From Stercoripulliclostridium_A sp045577735 (GTDB lineage Bacteria; Bacillota; Clostridia; Christensenellales; DTU072), in contig JAZNIY010000022.1 of the NCBI GenBank assembly GCA_045577735.1, positions 1 to 48,603 on the forward strand: a DNA stretch of 48,603 nucleotides. The letters are read 5' to 3'. The notes beneath the pieces are model-generated. The model was not told where the DNA came from, made no database searches, and worked only from the letters and a program-made list of their open reading frames with translations. The position numbers and the translations under genes were made by a program. Position 1 is the stretch's first letter, and each line of letters starts with the position of its first letter. Of the stretch, positions 16,731 through 27,100 are shown piece after piece.

Positions 16731-17483
16731 ATGGATTATTCACAATATAAGTACACCTACTTTCCCAAAGAACCAAAGAAAAAGAGGGCGATTTCTTACA
16801 AGAAAAAGGGTGAAAAGCTGGGTGTGTTTTTGGTGACCATCGTGCTACTTTCCCTGTTACTTTCTCTCGCTCTTATAGGGCACTTTTCGGGGCGTGATTT
16901 GGTAGGGGAAACGGTAGGGTTAATTGCTAAAAAAGATACCCTTAATTATTACGTCGTTTGCTTAAAAGGAGTGGAGTATTTGAGTGACGCAACGTACTCG
17001 GCAAGAACCGTCAGATTAGGTGGTGGGGCAGGATTCATATTTAATGAAAATAACCTTTATTTCGTATCCTTAGCAACATATTTAACCGAAAGTGAAGCAA
17101 AAGAGGTGGTAAGTAAGAACGAGAACACCACCTATCTTTCCTTTACTTTTAATAGGCGTGAATACCTCAACAAAGTGACCGATGACGGACAGTCAAAAGA
17201 GGTGCTTGTTTTACTTGAAAACGTAATCGTAAGTCTAATTGATATTACTCAACTTTTAGAGAAAAAAGAGCTCTCTCTTTTGGATGCTGAACACCGTGTT
17301 GAAGCCCTTAGAAACGAGCTACTGAATTGCAAAATGACACTACTTGAAAACAACCCTAAGAATGCCTCCGAATTACTCTCTTTTTTGGAGCCGTTACTTG
17401 AAGCGTTGAATCTTGTCAACGAGGGCTTCTTTTTACCAAATATAAGGTATGGGATATGTGCTTGTATCAACGCCTTGGGATAG
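16731..17483 (+). CDS. Membrane protein with SPOR-like domain
   Basis: This 250-residue protein has a basic cytoplasmic N terminus (residues 1-30, rich in Lys), one membrane helix at about 30-50, and a probable SPOR-like domain at about 72-150. That domain has YYVVCLKG, the alanine/arginine helix, GGGAGF, then YFVSLATYLTESEAKEVV, a typical two-half pattern. A helical C-terminal region follows. SPOR domains bind denuded peptidoglycan at division or sporulation septa, so an envelope role is inferred. No good ribosome site lies close to the ATG; GGGTGGAAG is about 17 bases upstream. The TAG stop lies inside the first bases of a PAL element (GGATAGACTTTG), so the original C terminus may have been shortened or extended. 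Confidence 0.65.
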   Translation: MDYSQYKYTYFPKEPKKKRAISYKKKGEKLGVFLVTIVLLSLLLSLALIGHFSGRDLVGETVGLIAKKDTLNYYVVCLKGVEYLSDATYSARTVRLGGGAGFIFNENNLYFVSLATYLTESEAKEVVSKNENTTYLSFTFNRREYLNKVTDDGQSKEVLVLLENVIVSLIDITQLLEKKELSLLDAEHRVEALRNELLNCKMTLLENNPKNASELLSFLEPLLEALNLVNEGFFLPNIRYGICACINALG

Positions 17484-17606
17484 ACTTTGTTTTTTAGCGA
17501 ATTGCTTTGTGAAAGAAAAAGTTCCTCATCGGGTCATGTACGCCTAGTACACTCCCCTCGAGTAATTTCCCTTCACTTCCCCCTTCATCTAAAAACCAAA
17601 GTCTAT
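17480..17606 (+). repeat. PAL element, complete, core B; supplies a stop codon
   Basis: This 127 bp element runs from ATAGACTTTG to CAAAGTCTAT. The centre is TGTAC, GCCTA, GTACA. The TAG at 17481-17483 is the stop of the SPOR-like gene. It closely matches the element at 48190-48315. Confidence 0.9.
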
Positions 17607-17999
17607 TAGAGGTCTAACACTAGAGCGTGAAACCATAAACTAAATAACAAGGTTTTTGGCGACCTGTCTAGGAAAAGTAAGAGGGCACTCAAACTAAAAT
17701 TTATCCTTTTCACGCGTTAGCGTACACCACAACGTTTACGTTACATCACTTGCTCAAGCAAAAATCACACGCTTGCGTTACACCACTTACTTATCGCAAG
17801 CGTTGCTCCGCACTCCGTAAGGCTGTTCCGCGTTCCGCGCTCCGCACTCCGCACTCCGTAAGGCTGTTTCGCGCTCCGCATTCCGCACTTAAACAAATCC
17901 TTGTGAGCGCAACGTAGTGGAGTGAAGCCGTTCCTCACTCCGCGCTCCGCACTCCGCACTCCGTAAGGTTGCTCCGCACTCCGTAAGGCTGTTTTATAT
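17607..17999 (+). repeat. Linker, nested small palindromes and CCGC tandem units
   Basis: A linker and a PAL left-end fragment (GTTTTTGGCGACCTGTCTAGG) come first. Next is a stretch of nested palindromes (CACGCGTTAGCGTACACC, ACGCTTGCGTTACACCACTT) like 35286-35490. It ends with several units of the type CTCCGCACTCCGTAAGGCTG repeated to 17995. No open reading frame of note is present. Confidence 0.65.
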
Positions 18000-18008
18000 T
18001 AATTCACT

Positions 18009-18017
18009 TGGTATAAT
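18009..18017 (+). promoter_or_regulatory. Possible extended -10 promoter upstream of operon 2
   Basis: TGGTATAAT is a perfect extended -10 (TGN before TATAAT). No -35 box is evident. If used, its transcript would run through the main promoter at 18042. Confidence 0.4.
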
Positions 18018-18041
18018 AAAAGTAAAACTTTGCGCGCGTAT

Positions 18042-18070
18042 TTGACACGCGCGTGTTTTTTATGTATTAT
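18042..18070 (+). promoter_or_regulatory. Main promoter of surface operon 2 with overlapping inverted repeat
   Basis: TTGACA (18042-18047) and TATTAT (18065-18070) are 17 nt apart. CGCGCGT (18033-18039) and ACGCGCG (18047-18053) form a 7 bp inverted repeat with a 7 nt spacer that overlaps the -35 box, which would suit a repressor. The leader contains TGCGCG ... CGCGCA. The promoter at 243-271 has the same -35, the same CGCGCG follow-on and the same GCGCGCATA leader motif. Confidence 0.8.
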
Positions 18071-18144
18071 ATATGTGTGCGCGTGATAAGTGCGCGCATA
18101 TTTTTATAGAAAATATTGTATTTTACGTACGACGGAGGTCTTTG

Positions 18145-21100
18145 ATGCGTAACTCAACAATGCGTTTTGCTAATAAACTTTGCATTACAATCGCCTTATC
18201 TGTTCTTGTTGTTTGCATTGCTACGTTTGCTTTCCTTGCTACTGCCCCTCGGGTAGATGCTCCCATTGCTAACGCGGCTCTTAGTTCAGGCACGACTACC
18301 ACTCTGAATACCGGACTGGGTTTACAGTATGGCACCAACTTCCTAAGAACCACCAACGACGATTTCTACGCCGAGGGCGTGGATGCTCCGAGCGTTGGTT
18401 ATACCGGTTCGGGAATTATGGGCAGTGGGTCATACACACTCGTCACCAAGCCCGAGGTAGTTGCCGGTAGCACTTCCGACTATTCCGAAATGAACCCCAA
18501 CACGGCGGTTTATTACGGCATACTCGACGAGGACATCTCCACAACGTTTACATATTCCGTTGATATTAGCGCAAGAAACGTTACCTCCGACGTTTCTATC
18601 CTCATTAGAGCATATTTCTCCAGCGAAGGCTCTTCCGGTGGTAAACTTAGTGAAACCCAAGTTGAGCACGAAGTAAATATTATAGGTGGCTCGTCCGTTT
18701 ATAACACCAACCAATCGGTAAGCATATACGTTAATGGACAAACGACGGCAACTCTTAACTGTCACTTATACGTCGAAACAATAGTTACCTCCGGCTCTAA
18801 CGTGATTACCTTTAGCAATCCTAACGTATTCGTTAGTGCAGAAAGCAACCAACTTATGCTTAACGCAAACACCGGTGTTAGTCTTTCCGTAAGTGGTGCT
18901 AACCGTAAGACGGTTACCATTGCTAACGTATATTCCCCAACGGGAATGGAGCAACTTGCCAACCTTTACGTTAAAGAGGGTGATACTATCATAGTACAAA
19001 CGGCGCTAATGGACACCAACGAGGGAAGCGAGCCCGTACAAGTATTCTCACCTTACTATGCTGCTGCATTCGGTAGGGCTGGTAGTGCTTGCGTGGACTG
19101 GTACACCTATTATAATAAAGAATACTCAAGGAACAAGACCTACCTTGCACGTGTTGACGAGGAAACCCACTTGTATATGCCCGATACCGCAGACGCGCAA
19201 TACCAATACAAGTACAACGCATACCAAGGCTTCTATGCTACTTTCAAAGTAACCAGTGGCGTTACCAACGCAACCACCCTTCAAATTATACCTCGTTTGA
19301 TGAGAACGGTTGACGGCTCCTCATACGATTACTGGCTACCCAAGAGTGATACTCTGCTTGACGACGTACAAAACTACCAAATTAATATTAACGTTGATAA
19401 CTCTGCACCCACCTCTCCCAAGCTTGACGCAACCAAGACCTTAGGTCTTGCAATTGCCAACAAGGAATGGTACACTGCCTCCGACAGCTTCGAATTGGAC
19501 TATGAGTACACCGAAAACATGGACAGAGAGGACGTAGCAACCGAGTACGTATACGCCTTCATAGTAAGCACTAAGTTTAGTGATTTCCCCACCAAATACG
19601 ATTTTACCCCCGGTTCCGGCGCAAGCTATACCTATACTGCAGGTAACGAAAAGTTGACGGTAAGACGTAACGAGCTTGGCGCGTTCAGTAACGATGCCAA
19701 TGCTAAAAAGAACGCTTTGACCTTTACCCAAGCAGGGGAATACGGCCTTATTCTCTATGCCGTGGACGAGGCCGGTAACGTGTCTTCGCCCACCCTTTAC
19801 ACACCCAACCAAATTAATTCGCCCACCGTCAAGGTTGACGCCAGCACCATGGAAGTGGGCGCATATATAAAGTACGGTGACAACGCGCCCTTGGTTCCCA
19901 CCATTAGCAACAAGAACGAGTTTACGAGATACGCCAACGTATACGTACTTGCAGGCTCCCAATATCACGATGAAAACGGCGTATGTAACTACGATATTAA
20001 CGACGATCAACCCGGTGTTGCAACCAGCACTATGATTAGCGTCAAGAGGGGAATATACGTAACCGTTAGAATCATAATGACCTCCCAACAATTCTCCGAA
20101 TACTCTTTGGTACGTTGTGACCAAGGTATATCGGTTGGTCGCGACAATCCTCCTTACGTAGAGGACAAGCAAGGTAACAGAATATATGACGTTACCTTCA
20201 AGATGGACGATGCTTTGTGGACTCTTAACGCTACCACCGAACGCCCGGTACTAGCATACTTCCACCGTAGAGTTGACCTAAGACTTCTTGACAACGACTT
20301 TACCTATACCTATGAAAACAACTCGGCAAGAAAGATAACCTTTGCCAGCTTAATGCAAGCATACTTTGAACACAATCCTACCGGTGAAGTAATTTTAACC
20401 CAACCCAAGATTGCAGTTGAATACTTCAAACTCTTTAACATTACTATTAAGTCCGAATATATCGTTACCGATAGTGGACAAACCATACTTCAAGGCGGTG
20501 GTAACATCGTTATTGACGGCACTACCTACGATATCGGCGCAGACTTTAACCAAAACGAATTCGTTCGCGGAAGCATACCTTTCATAGTAGGTGACGGCGA
20601 ATATTACGTTCGTAAGTCCAGACTCCTAAGCACCGTCGACGAGGGTGGCATTGCATACAGAAATTACGAACTTACTTGCTATAACCTTAACGCCGGTAAC
20701 GCGGAAGGTTACTCCGATGCAGGTGATTACGTATATCGCGCATACGTTGTGGCAGACGATAACACCCACTTCTACGGCGAAAAGATTGATGGTTATACCA
20801 TCAAAAAGGCAGATCCCGGCGTATTGGATCCCTTTGCAAAGAATATTTTGACCTATGGTCAATCCCTTGGCGAATTGATTTTCTCATCCTACGACCTTAC
20901 CAACAACGAAATACCCGTAAATAGGGTGCTCGCGTTTGGTTCATACAGCTATCAAATGGTAAGTAGCGGTGTATTCGGCACCTACGTTATTGAAGTGCCC
21001 ACCATCGGTTCTGACGACTATAATCGCCACGTTGTTGCTACCAATTATCCCATTACCGTCGTTTTCCGTCCCGTGGACCTTACCACCTTGTCGGACAGCG

Positions 21101-24100
21101 ACATCAAAAACAACTTCGATATTTTGAAGGAATACTTCGAAGAAGTATACAATAGCTACGGCGGTGTTAGTGGTTACAGACTAAAAGAGGGCGTACAAAC
21201 GGCCGTTAACTATAACCCCGCTACCCTTTCCATACCGATTACCGTCGTACATAAGACGGCAACGGTTACCGCTATCGATGCCAGCCTTGACGTTAGCTAC
21301 GACGGCTATGAAAAGCACGCAGAAGCATTCGTAACCACCATAGAGGACGAAGGCGTAGTTAGAGTTGATAATCAACCCCTCATCTTCGAATATAAGCTAC
21401 GTGGCGCAAGCGACGATACCTATACCAAGCAAGCTCCCGAGCAAGCAGGTCAATATACGGTAAGAATCATCATCGATTCCCTTGCTTCCAACTACGTTTC
21501 CGACTACGAAATTAGAGATATGATTATCTCTAAACGTGAACTGACCATAACGATTGACTCTGCTGACGAGCATTACACTACCCTCGACAGCGAAATGACG
21601 ATTGGTAACGCAAGCGCGAGCGAAATGCTAACCTATACTTATAGCCATACCCAAAGCGCAAGTTACCTTTCCGGCTACTTCGAAGGGGAAGAATTCACCC
21701 AAGTTAAGGGTCTTCTTTACAGATATTCCTTCTTCAAGCAAGGCTACTACAACCAAAACTCCGAACTCGTTGAGCTTCAAGACCAAATATGGAGCGATCC
21801 CATAGAGGTTCTTGGCGCAACCTCCCTTGACGCAGGTTTATATATGATGCGCGTGGAGATAGACAACCTTAACCACGCCGGCGAAAAGTATATTGTCGTT
21901 GACGTTAAACAGGTTCGCCGTGGTGACGTTTCCGACCTCTCCATTTCCTCACCCAGCGTAAGAGCTACCTACGAGCACTATGAACTTAACGATACTTACA
22001 AGGGCTTGGTAGGTCACCTCGAGTACGGCGACACCCTCGCTGATATGCGCGACACCATTTTGGGCAACTCCGGCTCTGCAAAATATAGTCCTCGTGGCGC
22101 AACCAACCCCATAGTAGTTAACTCCCGCTTCGTTTTTGAAACCGAACAAGAATACGTTCAACGCGTATTCGAGCAATCGGGTACCATCTTCAGCATGGAC
22201 GTTAACGGACTGGGTCAACCGGTATTCCCCATGAACTACAACGAGTCCGATATCCTCGTTCCCTACACCGTTCGCATCTTGTGGCAAGCAGGTACCGTTC
22301 AAGAGGGCGTATTCGTTCCCAATAACAACTTCCGTATGGAAGAAATCTATACCTCTATTTACGTCGTTCGCGCCGTTCCCGATTTCTCGAATTACGGTCG
22401 CACCGACATCATCTATGGTTGGACGGTAGGGGAATCCCAATTCACGGGCACCGTTTCCTCACACGGATTTGAGTTTGGCGAAAGTGATTTCACCATGACT
22501 CTTGCTCCCGAAACCCTTGCCCTCGTTCCCTTTGGTGGCGAAAATACCATTAGCGCAAGTTTCGCTCCCAGCGAGGAATTAATTAGAAAGTATAGACCCG
22601 TTAACAACGTTCAACTACCCATATTAGTTCACAAGAGGGAGGTTGAGTTCTCATTCGAGCTAACCAACGTATTGCCCGGTGATTACGATGAGAATACCTA
22701 CCAAAACGTACTTACCCACGTTTACGGCGCACTCTACGAAAACCCCGTAACCACCGTTACGGCTACGGGCGTGTCTACAGTTGATACGAGAAGCATAGTT
22801 CCCGAGTATATCTTCCTACGCAACTACAATGAAAACGAGGAACTAAAAGAGGGCGAAAGCTTGTATTCCTATGGTAACAAGACCTACGTCAATATTGGTA
22901 CCATTACTCCTTCCACCCCCGTAGGAAGCTACTTCGTAGTCGTAAAAGTACAAGACGGCGAACAAAACTTCACGGGTTCTACCATTATAAGTTACTACGT
23001 AATTAAGGGCACGCTGTACTTTAACGGCATTATGCCCACCTTCAAGATACAATACGGCGACAACCTACTTGACGTAGACTTTGGAAGCGTAACCGTTGCA
23101 AACGATCCTTACGGCAACTACAACAAGTTCTTTGCCGGTACCATTAAGGTTGCATACCTAATCGAAGACGAATACGTATTCGATTACTGCCCCGACGTAT
23201 ATACCGATTCTACCAAGAAGAACGCATACCTCATCTTTGAACCCACCGGTACGGATAGCGTTGTTAACGAGTACAACAAGAACTTCCGTCCCTACGTAGG
23301 CGAATATTACCTCGAAGTCGCAAAGCGCGACCTTTCCGGCGATATCGTAGTAGAGGGTACGGAAAACTTGGTATTCGACCTTGAAACCAAAGAAATAACG
23401 GCTTCTCTAAAAGATCCCGTAACGGGCGAAGATTTGCCACTCAAAGTTACCTACTTGACGGACTGCAGATACGCAGGTAACCACCAAGTAGACGTTGCAG
23501 TTGACTCCGGCGTTGAAAACTATACCGGTTACACCTTGGTAAACTTTAATATTGCTAAGGCGCAAATGAGGGTAAACAACAAGGCTACCAACGAGGTTTA
23601 TAACGCAAAGGCACACTCCTTCAAACCCGACTGGGAGACCGACCTCGTCCAATTTGCAACCTATAACTTTACCTTTAACTACGTTTACCGTGATTACACT
23701 AACTCCGTTCTTGGAAGCCTACCTATAGAAATAGGTAGATATACCGTTGACGTTCAACTTGTGGACGACAACTTCTTCTACTCCGGATTGCATTACTTGT
23801 ACATTACTCCCGACGTTAAGGGCTACAAGGGACTGGAACAAACCTACTCCATAAACGGCTTTATGCCCGTAACTCCCGAATACAACGAAATAGTTCTTGA
23901 TAACGGCGATACCCGTAAGCACCCCGACGTTGATTACAAGGTAGAGTACAAGAGCGAAGGACTGGGAGAGGAATATTTCACCACCGTAATGCCCTTTAAC
24001 GCAGGTACTTATGACGTAAGATTTACTTGGAACCAAAGGGGATACGTGGAAGAAGTGCTACTTGTAATGGTAGTTTCCAAGGCAGAAGCAAACCTTTCCG

Positions 24101-27100
24101 GCATCTTTAACGAATACAAGACCACCTATACCGGCGAAGCATTACCCATTGAGAGAAATCCCTTGTTCGTACTTCCCGAATCGGTAACCAACGCCGATTA
24201 CTACTACAAGAAAGAGGGCGCACCCGAAAGTGAATACACCCTAGTAGTACCCACCGAGGCAGGTAGCTATGACGTTAAGATTGTTCTTGACGACCTTGAC
24301 TATAAGGGCGAAAAGGTAACGAGATACATTATCGACAAGGCAACGCTGGAAGTTAAGATGTTACCTAACGTATCCTCTGACGGAGGCAACGTATTCTTCA
24401 ATACCCCCTCCAGCGAGGTTGAATTTACCTATCACGCAGGCGACGGCACGGGTATTAACCTTAGTGACGTTCAATTCCCATTGGATCCCACCAGAGTCAT
24501 AGAGGGTAAATGGGAGCTTGTAAGCGACGTTAGCGCATATCGTGTGGGCGAAAGAACGGTTCAAATCGTATTCCTTCCCACAAACCCCAACTTCTATAGC
24601 ATAGAAGCCGAAACCCAAATTAACATCGTTCAAAAGGATATTAGCGAACACATCACCTTCCAAGAAGAGTTCGAAATGGTAGGGGATAAGTTGGTAATAA
24701 GACGCCCCTTCATCGCAGAAAAGATTGGCATCAACCCCATTCTTGACCCCGATGCTAACCTTCCTTATGCAGAAAACGTATACTTTACCGTAACTTACGG
24801 CGATACCACCACCCAACCCGTTGACGTCGTTCCCGGCGGATATGCAGTAACCGTAACGCTAAGTGACGCTAACTACTCCGGTTACCTCGACAACGTTGTG
24901 CTCGTCATCGAGCCCGCAACCGACCTCACCGTAGTGCTTCCCGAATTTAGAAGTATCGAGGTGGGTGGCGTGCTAAACGATAAGTACGTTATTAACTCCA
25001 CCGGTGGCGTATATATCGCTTCCAACAATAGGGCTATACAAGGTCGCTTCACCATCGTTATTGATTTAGAAGACCCCAACTACGTTGACGACGATCCCTC
25101 CACGGTAGGCGTTATCGACCCCGGCATCAAGATGACCAAGGCAAACCTACAACCCATCGAGATTCAATTCATTCCCGACAAAGACGTTAATAACGTTAGC
25201 TCCTATCGCGTTAGAGCATATATTAACGTTATCGGCGACGATTTGGCATTTGACGTGGAAAACGATATAGTTATTACCTCCAGCGCGTCCAAGATTATTT
25301 ACGGCGCACCGCTTTCCAGTTACAATATTAGTATCGTTACCGGCGTTGAGGCTACCGTAGAGTGGGCTAACCCCGAAAAGATTGTTAACGTTGGCGAATT
25401 GGTAGAGTTCATTATGACTCCCAACGATTACGATACCTATAACGTAAAACGTTACTACGCTACCTTGAACCCAGCCGTTCAAAAGGCGGAAATGTATCTC
25501 TCTTCCGACAGCGCGGTAGTCTTGTACGAAGGTCAAGCAGTTAGAAACGCCATGCCTCAAATTAGGTTGTTCAACGAATATCTTGGCGGACTACAAAACC
25601 TCACCCCCGAGCAAGAGGCAGTGTTTGAAATTAGCAATTACGAATATACTATTTCCAGCACCAACCTCGACTACGTTGCAACCTCGTTAGATCTTGGTAA
25701 CTACATTAACAACCTAACCGTAACCCTTACCATAACTCACCCCAACTACGAAACCCTAATCCAAGAATTCCCGGTATTCGTAAAACGTCAAATCACCGAG
25801 TTTAACGTTGCTAACAAGTCCAAATACTACGATGGCAACGCCGTTACCATAAAGGATCTTGGCATAACCCTAGTTGGCACTACCTATATCCCAAACGATG
25901 ACGAAGTAGTATTTAAGAACATAGTTCTTAACGGAGTAGCGGTAAGCGAAATTAGAAAGGCCGGTACCTATACCGTAACCATAGCAATCGTAGAAGACAA
26001 AGTGGGTGAAAACGGCACCGAGCTTAACGGCTCTCACGTTGGCGAATACACCTTCACCTACGTTATTGAGAAGCGCGACCTTTCCGAGCACATTGACGCA
26101 TACTTTAGAAATGCTCTTAACCAAAGAGTGGAATTCAGCGCCGGCACCACCTACGCAGAATACGTAGAGTTCACAGCCGACTTCCTACCCTTCCTTGACG
26201 AAGAGGGCAACGTTATTTACGACGAGGACGGCAACCCCGTTCGCCCCGTAGTTGATAGGGCAAGCATACAATTTATGCACTACTCACGCTCCATGGCATA
26301 CTCCTACGGCACCTTGCCTCCCACCGATGCAGGCGATTACGTAGTAGTAGTTAACGTCAACGACGCTTATTACGTTGGAAGCAAGACCTACGAATACTCC
26401 ATCGTAAAGCGTCTTGCAGAAATCCAAGTAGATGCAGGTTACTACTACACCTACGATCCCAACGGCGTTGTTAACATCGTGCCCGTAGTATCCAATAATA
26501 TTAGTAGCGAATATCTGCAAATACTATACAAGCCCCTAGGCTCCAACGTAGGAACCACCGAAAAACCCGTTAACGTTGGTAACTACGAAGTAGTTATTAA
26601 CATCGTAAACCACCCCAACGTAATGGGTAGCGCAACCACAAGATTAACCATATCTTCCGCTCCCGTAATGGTAGAAGAATTGCCCGTTGTGAACACCTCG
26701 TTGAAGTACGGCACAATGCTTAAACACGTTGGTATATCCGGTGGTATAGTCGAAGCAGTAGGTGGCGCAAGAGTGGACGGCACGTTCGCCTTTATGTACC
26801 CCGAAACGGACAACCTACCCGTTGGTGCGAACTCCGTTCAATTGGTATTCACTCCCTACAACTCCAACTACGGCACTACGACTTGCTCCGTAACCGTTAA
26901 CGTTGTTAAGGCACTCCTCAACGTTGAATTTACCACTCTCGAAAGGGTATACACCGGCGAAGCTTTGTATCCCGGCATCGATATTGAGGGTGGCATAAAG
27001 GTAAACTTCACCTTCCGTCAAGGCTCCTTGAACGTTGATAGAGCAGTGGAAGCAGGCGTATACGAAGTAACCGTTAACGTCACCGATGCTAACTACGAAG

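Noticed and set aside
18073..18144. Upstream ATG (18073) as start of the giant protein
   Set aside because: It falls at the predicted transcription start and would put 24 residues before the signal peptide. ATG 18145 has GGAGG at the right distance.
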